Assembly: GCA_012931725.1 (NCBI GenBank)
Contig: CM022953.1
Location: 27,880,030-27,944,029, forward strand
DNA: 64,000 bases
DNA from: Litsea cubeba
Taxonomy: Eukaryota; Streptophyta; Magnoliopsida; Laurales; Lauraceae
Reading direction: 5' to 3'
Position 1 is the stretch's first letter. Every line of letters begins with the position of its first letter. The notes beneath the pieces were generated by a model. That model was not told the DNA's origin. It saw only the letters and a program-made list of their open reading frames with translations, and did no database searches. A program made the translations under genes and the position numbers. Below, one piece after another: positions 34,210 through 45,638 of this stretch.

Positions 34210-34555
34210 AGAAGGAAAGAAGAAAGAGGTAAGTGTTACTAATTAGTAACCTTACCAAAAGAAAGAGATTAGAAAGATTCTTTCCAAAAGAAAGATATCT
34301 TGAAGGATTTTCTCCCAAAAAATCAATCTATGACGGATTCTTTCCCAAAAGAAAGATATCTTGAGATATTCTATCCCAAAATAAAGGGATCATGAGAGAT
34401 TCTCTCCAAGTAAAGATATTCTTAGATATTCTCTATCCAAATAAGATATTTTTGGATATTCTTTACAAAAATGACACCATATGAGATCTAAGCTATTTCA
34501 AAAGCTTAAGGTCCCATGGGTTAGCCCATATGAGCCAGGTTTGACCACCTAGGCA

Positions 34556-34589
<34 letters not shown>

Positions 34590-34770
34590 GGCTTTTAGTC
34601 AAAGAGAAATCCCTCTTACCAAGAGCATACAAAAATGGTTCCATGCCTCTTTTGAGTTGATTGGACCATACAAAAAAAATTCCAAGCCCCATGAGCTTCC
34701 AAAAATCAAACCATCCAGTCTCATTTACCAAATTGAGCCAAATTCTTGAAATTGACATTCCATCAAACCA
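34210..34770 (+). repeat. Degenerate AAAGATATCTTGA repeats and a ~30-bp A run
   Basis: Units of about 45 bp with GATATTCT and CCCAAAA recur between 34260 and 34470. A poly-A tract spans about 34556-34586. No gene is visible. Confidence 0.65.
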
Positions 34771-34998
34771 AATCCTGGTCCCCTAACTTGCCACATACAG
34801 CCTGTTAGGTCACAAGACCAAAACCAAAAACCAAAACCTGATCCCCTAACTTGCCACATACAGCCTGTTAGGTCACAAGATCAAAACCAAAATTGATCCC
34901 CCAACATTCCACATACAGCTTGTTGGGTCACACGATCAAAACCAAACCCGACCCCCTAACCTGCCATATATAGCCTGTTAGGTCACAAGGTCAAAACC
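34765..34998 (+). repeat. Four tandem ~65-bp repeats near the PPT of B
   Basis: Each unit has CCCCTAACTTGCCACATACA followed by GCCTGTTAGGTCACAAG and CAAAACCAAA. The first two copies are the closest; the last two are diverged. The block lies 230 bp before the 3' LTR. Confidence 0.88.
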
Positions 34999-35212
34999 CA
35001 AATCCACATCCCTGATGTCATTTTCAAAACTTTGCCTCGAGATGGTACGTGATCCCTTTCACTACCATAAAATTCCCCTGGAAGCTCAAAAGGCTACAAA
35101 TACCAAAAAGAAAGATTGCTCAAAGACTCTTGGTCAAGTCACAGGCTCTCCTTCAAAAAATCTCTTCGAGGCACATCGACTACAAAAGTTAAGCAACTCG
35201 CCGCTGTACCTC

Positions 35213-35223
35213 GAGGGGGCATT
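35213..35223 (+). other. Polypurine tract of element B
   Basis: GAGGGGGCATT directly precedes TGTTGACACC of the 3' LTR. It is short and followed by CATT, but position and purine content fit plus-strand priming. Confidence 0.7.
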
Positions 35224-37558
35224 TGTTGACACCAAAAATGTCACTTTGCCTTTTCAAGATCAAAAGAGCTACATGAAGTCGCAACCTGCCATAAATAGGT
35301 AATGCTGCTTCCAAAAATCAAATCTTGTCAGAATCAAACAAAAACTGCAAGATTCTTCCAGACAGCCAAAAGAGGAGTACACAAGAAGTTTCGGGCCATT
35401 TCAAAATCATTTGGCCTAACTTCGCTTCTCCGACAGCCGAAAAGGAGCTCTCGGCGACAAAAGCTCTCCGGGACCATGGTTTCCAAGACAGAACCTATGG
35501 ATCATCTTAAAATGACTCCAATAGGTTCCCTGTCAAATTTCAAGTCAATCGGACATCGGTTGACCGCACATCAAACCGCGACATCTTCATCGCGACAAAA
35601 AGCAAGTCTACAGGTGATAGGACCCCAAACGGCTTCAAAACTCAAACAAAAGCCTATGGTTGGTCTTATTTATTGCTCAGGAGGCTTCACACCAAATTTC
35701 AGGTCATTCCGACATCGTTTGCCCCAGTTTCAGCTTCTGACGGAAAATCGGCAGCTCTGCGCGACAAAGTCTTCGGCTTTCTCAGGAAATTGGAAACTTT
35801 GCAAAATAAAATGCAAGGATTCTCAACAGGTTTCCTACAAAGAAATTAGGCCAATAAATGGTGAAAATGTCAAGGAAAAGTACAGAAGAAAAAAGAATCG
35901 AAAAACAGCAAAAACGGACGCAAAACGGGACACGAAAGGGGGAAAACCCCCCCAGGGTCGCAGGCCCCTGCGACCCTGGGCCAGGGTCGCCGGCGACCAT
36001 GGACCCCGGGGTCGCCGGGAAAGCCCCGGAAACCCCGGTTTTCGCCGTTTTTTCGCGATTCGAGGAGCCCAACCTCTGGTACTTTCCAAAATTCATGCTT
36101 TTGAGACACCAAGTCCTCTGACATCCGTCCAAAACACGGGTAAATCATCAAGAGTATCGAAGACAGTATTGATCGCCACCCGGTCAACCAAAAAAAGTGT
36201 GCTTTCCACCCGACCGATCGAGAAATCAACAGGACAGATGGCACCGACCCGCTGTTGGCAACAAACACCTGAAATTACATGATCATCTGATGTCGATCTA
36301 CATGAAGATCCATCGATGATCATCAACAGAAGAATCTCAAAAGACGTGGCACGGCCCGCGACTCTTCAGCTGCTCGGCGACCACTTAATGCGATTAATTG
36401 ACTAGCTTTATTACAGTCATTAATCCATTTCTTTGGACGGCCCAATCAGAAGCAAGCATTCGGGAGTTACAAGTCAAGAGATTCATGGCATTTAACCCAT
36501 GAAACTCCTCCCATCATGGCGATTAAAGGCGATTAAATGCCCTCAATCTCCTCCGGCCAATCAGAAGCCAAGAAAAAGGAGTTACAAAATAAACAATTCA
36601 ATTTTGTAACTCCTCCCATTATGTGGCTTAATGACAATAAAAGCCCATAAACCCACCTAAAAGGCTACCTAAAAGCCTATAAATAGGAGGGCTCTCCAAG
36701 AAGAAAGGACACACAGAACATCAGAGAGCATCAGAAAAATCAGAGAAAAAAGCACAAGCACACAGACAGAAATCCAGAGAAAGGAAAAAGAGAGAAAACT
36801 CTGCGGAAGTTCTACACCGGCCACCGCAACAAGGTGACAAAAGTCCCTTGGGGGGTACCCTCCCCCCCCCCCCCAAGGTCCTTGCCTTCTCCTCCTGCCT
36901 CCAATGGCTTAGATATGGCTTTTCAGCCCGTCTACTCGGTTTTTTATTGGACATAGGACCTTCCTTTGGTCTTTGTCTTCTAAAAACCCGAGGTTATAGC
37001 CAAGCCAAGCGAATCAAATAGCATCCTCTGTTCTCATCTGCATGGATGATGGCGAAGCCCACATATGGCTTGCGACCGTCAATCTAAACGAGTCCCCCAC
37101 AATCTCCTGAGAAGTTAGATCCGCCTTTTCTTGCTTTTCATTGTAGTTTGTATTTTTTTAAAAGAGACAAAAATCACAATTCTTGTCTTTCATTGTTGAT
37201 AAGGATTGTAAATCGGCTATAAACGCCAAAATCGGCTATAAACGCCAAAAATCGGCTATAACGCCAAATCGCTATAATGCCAAAAAATCGCCTTTCACGG
37301 CAAATCAAGAAAATGTCTCTTTTCTTAAATATATGTGCAATGGAAAACTTGAAAGAAGTTGATTTCCTTTTTACTTGCGAAGGTTGATCTCCAGATCACC
37401 ACTTGCAATTCCAAGTAAAAATAGAAAATCTGGCACACCCAAAAAAAAAAAGAAATGTTGATGCACGCCCCTGCCCCCCGGTTACGAAAGGGTCGGAACC
37501 AAACGGACTCCCACGTCCGCCGACCTCGGTAGAACTCGAGCAGGAGCGCGGTCCATCA
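35224..37558 (+). mobile_element. 3' LTR of element B
   Basis: It matches 15976-18330 almost throughout and is followed by TGGAT, the second copy of the target duplication. A CAA at about 35646 is TAA in the 5' copy, which is why a long chance frame appears only here. Confidence 0.95.
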
Positions 37559-38625
37559 TGGATAACAGCAATAGTCTAGTACCTAAAATATGGATTACTT
37601 CCGGAGGATGGAAATGAAAGCTACAAAATTAGAAGAAAAGCTACTAGATTCTGGTTGTAACTAGAAGACCGACTGCACAGACGATCATACTCGGGACCCT
37701 ATTTATAATGTGTAAGTCCGGCCAAAGTGGAAGACTTGTTGTGGGAGATTCATGAGGGATCCTATGGTGGACACATCGGCGGAAGAAGTTTGACTCACCG
37801 AGCAATGTCACAAGGATACTGGTGGCCTTATATGAAGAAAGACGCTCTCAAATCTGTTAAAAAATGCGAGAGATGTCAACGTTTCGATAAGGATATTCAT
37901 CAACCTGCAGAACTTCTAAATTCAATCATAAGCCCGTGGTAGTTCGACAAGTGGGGAATTGACATTGTCGATCCCATGCCAAGGTCAGCAGGTAATTGTC
38001 AATTTTTAATTATTGCTACAGATTACTTTACCAAATGGGTAAAAGCCAAACCCCTAGCTCATATTCAGGAAACCGACGCCAAGCAGTTCTATGGAAAACT
38101 ATCATCACCAGATTTGGCTTTCCAAGAGCATCAGTTACCGACAATGGAATCCAGTTTGAAGGGAAGGCATTTAGGAGCCTGTGTGAAAGATCTAGCATCA
38201 GACACCATTTTTCAACTCCAATTTATCCACAAAGCAATGGCCAATTAGAATAATCTAATAAAACACTGCTGGATGGGATTAAGAAGAGGTTGGATGATGC
38301 AAAAGGAAGATGGGTGAATGGACTCCCTAGTGTCCTATGGGCTTATAGGACTACTCCGAGGAGATCAACTGGAGAAACTCCCTTCTCCGTTGCATATGGA
38401 ATGGAAGCAGTAATTCCTCTAGAAATTGGATTGCCAACCATGAGAACGGAAGCCTACGACCATGAGCAGAATAAAGGAAGAATTGTCAAGCAACTGTTTC
38501 ATGCCCACAGGTCGGGCAACCAGGTTGGCAGAATTGCCATACAAAAAGTTAAACAAAATGATTTGCAATCAACGGAACGAACTACTCAGGAACATCAGAA
38601 ACTGAAGGAGGCAGCTCGGCAGTAG
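37559..38625 (+). pseudogene. Element C integrase, degraded
   Basis: The frame of the C RNase H resumes after B. Recognisable parts are VEDLLWEIHEGSYGGHIGG (zinc module histidines), KKCERCQRF (cysteines), FDKWGIDIVDPM (first D), VTDNGIQFEGKAF (second D) and NGQLE (E, immediately followed by a stop). WAYRTTPRRSTGETPFSVAY completes the core. Several stops, a frameshift between about 38090 and 38150, and loss of the C-terminal domain show it is old. Past about 38480 it no longer looks like integrase and meets the 3' end of the antisense gene. Confidence 0.9.
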
Positions 38626-39464
38626 AAGCTAAAGGAGGCGGTTCAACAGCAGAAGCTTCGCCCCCGTCCCCGCCAATGGACGAAATAACATCGTCGGCCT
38701 GAATATGAGATTGGGGCTCAACAGGCGGAGGTAAAGGGGGAGCTTGTTCGGATGCATATTTGTTCCAAAGAGGAGAATCTTCTGGAACTTCAGCATCTTC
38801 AAAAGCTACATCATACCCTCGTTTAAATATAATAACTTTAATATGCTCAACTTGCTACAAATAAAGGGCTTCGGTTTCTTCAAACTGAGCATCCTTCAGC
38901 TTTTCAGTAGCCTCTCTAGTTTCAACCTTGATTTTTTTAATCCTTTCATCAAACTCAGCTTGCTTGGAGCGAAGATCCTCAAGCTCAATCTCGGTCGCAG
39001 TGAGGTGACTCTTCGCAATTGCAGCCTGGGCTTCAGCAGCTTCACTGATCTCATAGAAGATGTCGGCATTAGATTCAGCTTGGCGCCGAGCAGCTTTAGC
39101 TTCTGCTAACTCCTTCTCCAAAACCTTCACCTATCTTTGCAGCTTTCCCAGATGTTCGGAAAGAGCAAACCATTTTTACATACCCTGAAAATAAGAAAGA
39201 AGAAACATTTGAGATTTCAAGAAGGGGGAGATTAAATAACCATAAGCCAACCTACCGAAAAGCACTGTTGTACTCCTGTAGCCACGAGCTCGTCGGCCGA
39301 CAAGGTGCGGTGCAAACTCATATCAAAAGGAAGGAGAGCAGACTTGCCCATGATCATTGCCAAGGTCGGAGATCCTGAAATCGCTTCACCCAAGGATGGC
39401 CCTTTTTCTCGGGAAGCACCACGCGAGCTCTTCTGACTTGACGATGAGCTTGGCTGAAGAGGCA

Positions 39465-39495
<31 letters not shown>

Positions 39496-40748
39496 CTATC
39501 CTCCAACCATGAAGAAGATAGGTCAGCAACTTCGACAACTTTAACCGAATCTTTGCCCGTTTCTAATTTATGAGGCTCATGCTAGGGCTCGGGGGCAGCC
39601 CTCTTGCCTAAGACAGACGAAGGACCGGGTAAAGGAGCCTTCCTTGTTTTTCTTGTCCTGGAAATGGGGAGGTCGTCCAAGCTGTCAAAGAGATTCTTCG
39701 ATTTGTGAGACACTGCGAGAGAAAGGTTCTTGGTATCAGGTGAGGAGGAGGTGTCAGAGATATTTAAAACATGGGTTCGTTGACGCTCAGCTGAAGAAGA
39801 AGACTCGCGGGAAGAAATCTTGAGAGCAGAAGAAGTTTGTTTAGCAGACCGAATGGGGACAAGAGATTGATGTGAAGTTGGAAATGTTTTTCGCTCTCGT
39901 AGATCTAGAAGGCTTTATGGTAGGAACCTTCCTTCGTTTGGAGAAGGGATCGAACGCCAGTGACTCGTGCGAAGACGGAACTGCCAAGAAGTTGTCGTAC
40001 GTCCGAACGTATCCAAGCAACACGTGAGCATCTCAGCCCCAACCACGAAGCTCATGGAAAATGCGATAATCGAGCACTCGCTTTAATTCTTCGCCCTGGA
40101 TACGGGATGGAAGCCCACGATTAATTGATGCATCTACATAAAGGAGAAAATCAAACAGTCAATAAAAAGGGGGGGAGAGAAATTAGGCAAATGAAAGCAC
40201 AAAAAGAAGAGCATTCCGACCTGGGGCGCCTAGGGATCGAGGCACTGTTCGAATAATCCCGTCCCATATGGTTGGCGTTTCCAAGTTTCCACTCAAGATG
40301 ACGAAATCACCTTTACTAGACTTTTGGAATCGAGAAGGTAATGAACCAAAAGCTTGCTCGAGCCCCTAGATTTCAAATAAAAAACAGATATGCTACTATC
40401 TAAGGGGACCAGCATATAGCAAGATAGAATATCAAAAACACCAAGGCTTATGCCGAGCAACTTATTTAGTGCAGCAACTCCCATATCAATGCGATACAGG
40501 TTGGAAGAGCACTGGGTAGGAAAGAGATTGGTTAGAGAAATGAAGAGGGCTAACAAAGGATCTAATGGGAACCTAACGCTGCCCTCTACGATGGCGACGG
40601 TCGGAAAAGGAACCCCATCTCTTTAACCTGTGTCAAGAGCTTCGTTGGGTCGAGGAGCATGAATCGAAACATCTGAAGGGATTTGATATGTTTCTCTGAA
40701 ATCAAAAACCCCTTCTGGGGTGTTGAGCAAATCCTTGAAGTTCCCCAT
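38580..40748 (-). pseudogene. Decayed antisense gene of element C (gypsy-type transposase-like domain plus coiled coil)
   Basis: On the minus strand an ATG at 40748 starts MGNFKDLLNTPEGVFDF. Exon 1 then has FPLDPLLALFISLTNLFPTQ and YRIDMGVAALNKLLGISLGV, resembling the 'putative gypsy type transposon' domain of plant Tat elements. A donor at 40221/40220 and acceptor at 40134/40133 (87-bp intron) join in phase to a second exon, again split after the first codon base. A coiled coil (LEKELAEAKAARRQAESNAD) lies at 38860-39130, and a Pro/Ala-rich tail ends PPSVSDVPE with a stop at about 38580. A TAA near 40625, a frameshift near 40320 and a TGA near 40040 disable it. Exons between 40000 and 39470 were not resolved. 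Confidence 0.75.
39467..39496 (+). repeat. Homopolymer G run of about 28 bases
   Basis: An uninterrupted G tract lies inside the decayed antisense gene of C, where the minus strand would read proline codons. It could form a quadruplex, or its length may be an assembly or sequencing error. Confidence 0.9.
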
Positions 40749-40925
40749 CTAAAATAGAAGAAAACAAAAGGAAAGAGAACTTACCACAGAATGATGGAAG
40801 AAGATATGGAACGGAATGGAGGAAGCAAAATCCGGAGAGAAAAGAGTCGAGGCAGAGCAAAACAGGGAAAACTTGCCGAGCAAGATTGGAGAAAAACTTC
40901 GAAACTGGAGAGAAAATAGGGACGA

Positions 40926-40933
40926 CTTTATAG
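40926..40933 (-). promoter_or_regulatory. TATA box of the element C antisense gene
   Basis: The minus strand reads CTCTATAAAGTCG, about 180 bp upstream of the ATG at 40748. The spacing and orientation parallel the antisense gene in B. Confidence 0.5.
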
Positions 40934-41054
40934 AGATTTGATGGAGACGGACACCGATGTGCAAGCTTGCCCTAGCTTGACGCGTGGCAAAAAGTATCTC
41001 AAGCCTGCCTTTTCCTCAGAAAACAGGGAGAAAAACGCTGGCTTGGGGGGGAAT

Positions 41055-41590
41055 TGTGGGGGGGAAATTTTGAATTTGTCCTCGGGCCGAGCCTAGATAA
41101 AGGTCAACCTGAGCTGAACCTTGTTTGGGCCCAATGAATATTATGAAACGGTAAAATAGCAGTTTGATGAGACAGAGAGCAACAATAATGGGGGTTAATC
41201 AGGGAATTAAGGTAGCGCACGATGAGACATCAAGGAGGCTTCAATTCTAAGACCTTGAAGCGAGGAGATCGTGCACAATAAAGAGGAATAACTTGGGAGA
41301 AGAAGAGAAAGAGGATCAGAGCAAGAAGATATAAAACGAAGATGTTTATCAGACCAAAGGGGTAAGGAATAATCATAACACAAAACAATATAATCATTTT
41401 TGATAAATGAGAGAGTTACTGACTTTATCATCAGAGAGTCCTCGATCGGACCAACCGGTCGAGTCCTACATATGGTTTCTTTGTGACTCGGATAAGAATT
41501 CCTATCCCGTCCAGGAAGAAGTAGCAAACTCTCCATTGCCGAAAAGAGCTGGTCAGCTCGTCAGCCGAACAAACAAATTCAGCTCTTACA
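41055..41590 (+). mobile_element. Putative 3' LTR of element C (~536 bp)
   Basis: A G-rich tract (GGGGGGGAAT at 41045-41054) is followed by TGTGGGGGGG, a start seen in many Tat-type LTRs; the end is placed at CTCTTACA at 41590. The 5' LTR is outside the window, so both edges are inferred from termini only. It is much shorter than the LTRs of A and B, so C belongs to another family. Confidence 0.55.
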
Positions 41591-43016
41591 AAAGTAATGC
41601 GTGAAGAACCCTTCAATTGAAGGCTCCCTTTTTAGAGGATTTACTATGCTTATCTACTATGCTTTCCCATGTGATATCAATTGGGAATCACAATATCAGT
41701 GTAAAGAAGAGTTCTATTCCCATCATGGAATGATCTTTAAATTCAATTCTAAATAAGTTCATAAGTCAGTAGGCAAGACTCTTAACATGATTAGAGATAT
41801 TCTTTTAGGCTAAATTGCATCCATAAGATAACTGATAAATATGGAATTATCCTACTTGTGGCAATCCAAGTCAGGCCCTTATCTAGTTGTGTGGTAATTT
41901 GGGTCATGCTTCTAAAAATCCAACATTCTTCCACATGGTCCATATGACCACACTTCCAGAAATCCAACATACCCATCAATCAATCAAAGCAAAATCTCCC
42001 TCCAAACCCCTCTCTCTATACTAAAATTGAAAAAGAATTGTCAAATCCACAATGGCTATCAAAGAATCTCCGAGAAAGCTGTACTAAAGTTGGTACATAA
42101 TGTCAAAGGTAATATCTAAGGGCTTTGTTCTAGTGAAAACTTTTCTCATGGAGTCACCAAGAGAACTTTTTGTGGGGCCCATCTAGGGAAGGGACTAGAG
42201 GGGATGGAAAGATCTACGTGGGACCAACCTAAGCGTCAAGTTTGATTCCACTCCCATGCCACATAATGCCTTCATCCGTGGCCCACAAATTTAATGACTT
42301 CATATTAAAATAAAATTCGACCATCCATCCAACGGTCCAATCCTTTTGGATGGGTGACAAATATCGGGATTAGTGACTATTAGGGGGTCCCTGTTTATGC
42401 ATGGTTTGGATTGGTTGCTAGGTGGGCTGTACCAATAATTCTCACGGAAGCACAATGAGAACTGTTTCTCACTTGAATATTTTTTAATATCTAATACAAG
42501 AATACAATAAAAATATCTTAAATCGGAATGGTTGTCACGTGCCAGTCACTTTTCGAAGAACAAGATAGGTGGGTGGCTGTTGTGTTACTTTTGGCTGTTG
42601 TAATTGCATGTTTCACAAGCTAACGTAGGCCATACTTTTCAGTTCAAGAGAAACGCGGATGTATGGCAATTCATTTTCAGCATATCACATGAGTGGCTTG
42701 GACTTTCTAGCATCGGAGCCCGTTGCATGGATTGGGTCATCCAGTCATACTCCACTCGTGGGACTTAAATTATGTGCAAAAATAACAACTATTGTATAAA
42801 TAGCATTAAGACCACTTGATGTACGATGGTCATTAAGACAATCCGGTCTTGGAGGGACATAAGTCCTTCCCAGTTGCAATGGGGAGGCCTTATTCATGTT
42901 CCCAATTGCAATGTCAGTCATTCTTGAACCTCTTTCCTTTTTCTTTTTTTTTTTTTTGTAGAAGAGCTTATTGCGGAAAGTGGTTCACATCTTCCAAGGA
43001 TTACACTAGTAAAATC
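41591..43016. other. Intergenic DNA without a recognised gene
   Basis: Both strands were read for coding signals and none was convincing. A segment around 41925-41975 (CCAACATTCTTCCACATGGTCC) resembles sequence often seen near decayed copia elements, a weak resemblance. A T run lies at about 42943-42957. Confidence 0.5.
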
Positions 43017-43364
43017 TAGGCATGCTCAAAGGCCAAGCTAGCGCAGGCCTGCTCCTAGCCCAACCTATTTTGGGTCATGTTTGAATATATAATTTGGGCC
43101 CGTTTAATATTTGGGTGGGTCGGGCGAGGGTTTAATCATAGAAAGCCAATACCCGAATAAGGAATGGTTGAAATCGATGAATATTGGTCCAAATTAATGC
43201 TAAAATGCCTAGCTCAACCTGGCCAGATTGACTAAATGGGGCAGTCTCAAGCCTGACACTTGCGGCCATGTTGAGCTTGGGCTAGATTACGTGCTTGTGT
43301 TTCTAAAGTTAAGTTGAGCCAAGATATGCCTCCTTTGGGCATGACTCGGCCATGAACACCCCTA
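43017..43364 (+). mobile_element. hAT-like MITE, copy 1
   Basis: The left end TAGGCATGCTCAAAGGCC and the inverted right end TAGGGGTGTTCATGGCC form imperfect terminal repeats. The body is rich in GGGCC and CTAGCC words. A clear 8-bp duplication is not visible (GTAAAATC against AGAATCTC). A diverged copy in the same orientation lies at 43625-43948. Confidence 0.5.
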
Positions 43365-43624
43365 AGAATCTCAATCTTTTAATAAAATTATACAATTACT
43401 GTTAAAAAAAATGGATACATTAATCTGATCTAAACCCGCTAACCAGACCCACAGCCGACCATGTTGGACCCGTATAACTTGACCCTCGTCTTATGAAGGT
43501 CGGTCGTGGGTCAATCAAACGTGACTCAAAATAAAATGGGTCGAGTTATAGTTGACCTAGTAAGTCACTTGACTTGAGAAACTCCTACCTATCAAATAAA
43601 GGAAATGAAAAAAAGGAAGTAACC
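43365..43624. other. Spacer between the two MITE copies
   Basis: AT-rich spacer with words such as GGACCCGTATAACTTGACCC but no gene or clear repeat. Confidence 0.5.
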
Positions 43625-43948
43625 TAGGCATGCTCAAAGGCTGGGCTAGCGAGGGTTGATCCTAGCCCAGCCAGGTTTGGGCCAAGCTTGAATTTATAAT
43701 CTTGGCCCATTTAATATTTGGGCAGGGCATGGGTTAAGTCATAGAAAGTTCAAGCCTGAATAAGGAATACTTGTAATTTAATAATTATTTGTCCAAAATG
43801 CCTGGCTCAACTTGGCCAAATTGACCAAAAGGGGAAGCTCAGGCCTGATACTTATGATCCGTGTCGGGCTTGGACGGATTACATGCTTATATTACTAAAG
43901 TTAAGACGAGCCAATAAATGCCCCCACTGGCCTGACTTGACATCCCTA
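43625..43948 (+). mobile_element. hAT-like MITE, copy 2
   Basis: It starts TAGGCATGCTCAAAGG and ends GACTTGACATCCCTA. It follows copy 1 through blocks such as CATTTAATATTTGGG and CCTGAATAAGGAATA. No target duplication is visible. Confidence 0.5.
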
Positions 43949-44190
43949 AATTAAAGAGAAAATTAGTGAAAGTCCCTATAGTGGACTGTATCTAGCCAAC
44001 GGTCGAAGCAAAAACTTGTTAAGGCCTCTGGTCCACTCAGCTAGCCTATTTGTAGCCATAGGTCCCTCCGTCCACATGATCACATTTTTCAGGACTAATT
44101 TGCCCTTCCAACCGTTTTAGGCATAAAATCTTGAAAATTAAAATTTCAAATCTTGTAAATCCCTCTATTTTCCCCAAAACAATCCATCAT

Positions 44191-44383
44191 GGATTTCTCA
44201 GATGGCTCTCGTCAATCCCTCATCCCTTCCTTCCTCTGCTACTCATCTTCAGAAACCCAGAATCGAGCAAGGATAGGTGTCCCTTTCGAAGGAACGTGTT
44301 GGCTTGCGCCTGCGTCTGCAAGAGGTGGAGACAGATCACGAGGGAGATCGTCAAATAGCCACAGCAATGCGGAAAGATCACCT
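44191..44383 (+). pseudogene. Tubby-like F-box protein fragment, left part
   Basis: The plus-strand frame contains RRNVLACACVCKRWRQITRE followed by IVK, TAG (44356-44358) and PQQCGKIT. This matches the end of the F-box of plant Tubby-like proteins and the short conserved segment after it. The insertion of element D at 44384 splits the next codon; the frame resumes at 48347 with P, S, S, L, K. The N-terminal part is only loosely alignable and the C-terminal tubby domain was not found. In intact genes the F-box links to the SCF ubiquitin ligase; this copy is not functional. Confidence 0.75.
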
Positions 44384-45277
44384 TGAAGGTTTTTGGGGGC
44401 TACCAAAATGGAACACTAGCTCTAATTTAACCAATCAATGCAGCGAAAAGAAACAATCAGACAATATAGAAATAGTTATCTACCAATCACACATCACAAG
44501 AAGGCAGACAAAATATTTAGTGTGGAAACCCTATTTAGGGAGAAAAACCACGAACCAGAAATCAAGAGTTCACGAGCAGTTTACAAGATATACTCATAGG
44601 CTCCTTTACCTCAGTCTGTACCTCGACCTAAGGACCATAGTTGTTCTTGCACAGAATCTACTAACACGACTTCCACGGTGCACCATTTTCCTTACTTGAT
44701 CTCCTCGCACCTTGTCCACCAAGATGATCAATCTTCTACATGAGAGTAGAAGCAACAAAACCTTCTAGAGCAGCTCTTCAGAACAATCTCTCAATGGTTC
44801 TAAAGAAATATCTCTCTCTAATATATCTCTGATTCAGGTTAGTGAGGGTGGTAGTCCTTAGGGTTGAGAGTAATACCCTATATATAGCCCCAAATTCGTG
44901 CCTATGACTTAGTCCACAAGTAGGACTCAACTTCGGAAACAGAGTCTGAAAAGGAAACGGTTTCGTATCAGAAAAGAGAGTTTCCTAGAATACTGCGCAC
45001 TATTCGCTCGAGCGAACCCTTCGTCCACTCGAGCGAATGAGGCTCTGTCTCGCGATCGCTCAAGCGAAGATGTGGGCGCTCGAGCAGACTCCTTGCTAGA
45101 TGATGCGGTAAATCAACACTCGTTTCTTCTAGCTTTCTTCTTCTAATGCTCTCAGACTTTTCATCTTAGAGTCCTTTTCTCTCCTATCTTCTGAGTCCTT
45201 TTCTAAATTAAAGATAGATCTCAAAGACCCCTAGAGTTTTGTCCAACATGAATTAGCCAATACAAAAAATACTAACA
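44384..45277 (-). mobile_element. 3' LTR of element D
   Basis: It starts TGTTAGTATT and ends AAACCTTCA on the minus strand. A TATA-like ATATATAG lies near 44877-44887. The palindrome cassette is at 45003-45086, with the third core changed to CTCAAG. Confidence 0.93.
45003..45086. promoter_or_regulatory. Four-palindrome cassette in the 3' LTR of D
   Basis: Cores are CTCGAG, CTCGAG, CTCAAG and CTCGAG, centred at 45009.5, 45030.5, 45061.5 and 45081.5, with spacings 21, 31 and 20 bp. The first is the perfect 14-bp palindrome TTCGCTCGAGCGAA. Confidence 0.88.
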
Positions 45278-45292
45278 ATCTTCCCCTTTGGC
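45278..45292 (-). other. Polypurine tract of element D
   Basis: The minus strand reads GCCAAAGGGGAAGAT directly before the 3' LTR start TGTTAGTATT. This is the usual plant copia arrangement. Confidence 0.85.
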
Positions 45293-45638
45293 AATTCATG
45301 GACAAAACTCCTACAAATGATCTACCCATAAGAAAAACCCAAAATACAATGAATTTTCAGCAAAAAAAATCAGCAACAATAGCAGTAGATCTTTTCTCTT
45401 TTATTATCCCCCTAGCATTATTATTCTCCCCCCTTTTGACCATAATTGACAAACAATTATCTTCAAGCAACTTCTGTCAATTTGGATTCTATAGTTCCCT
45501 CTCAGTAAGATCTTCACATTAGCACTGGGGAGGGGGCTTGATCTTGTAGATCAAGGGTGATGAAGCTTCGGCACACACCCTTGTAAGTTTCAATACTTTG
45601 GCAAAGTGTGTACCAACACGGAAGACATATCTTCTTTC

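Larger units (their letters stand above)
15976..37558 (+). mobile_element. Complete Tat-type Ty3/gypsy element B (21,583 bp, duplication TGGAT)
   Basis: The element is bounded by LTRs of 2,355 and 2,335 bp starting TGTTGACACC and ending GGTCCATCA. TGGAT flanks both sides (15971-15975, 37559-37563), a perfect 5-bp target duplication. Internal order is PBS, leader, gag, protease, RT, RNase H, second RNase H, integrase, repeat region, antisense gene, repeat region, PPT. The LTRs look nearly identical by eye, so insertion is recent relative to A and C. Sense frames contain two single-base frameshifts and a gag-protease deletion, so autonomous function is unlikely. Confidence 0.96.

Noticed and set aside
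35302..36282. A 326-residue open frame in the 3' LTR of B
   Set aside because: The 5' LTR of the same element has a stop at the matching place, and the product is low in recognisable motifs. It is a chance frame through the LTR.
40749..40784. A GTAAGT...TTTTAG pair just before the ATG of the C antisense gene
   Set aside because: The intron would be 36 bp, too short for plant splicing; the sequence is more likely plain 5' untranslated region.
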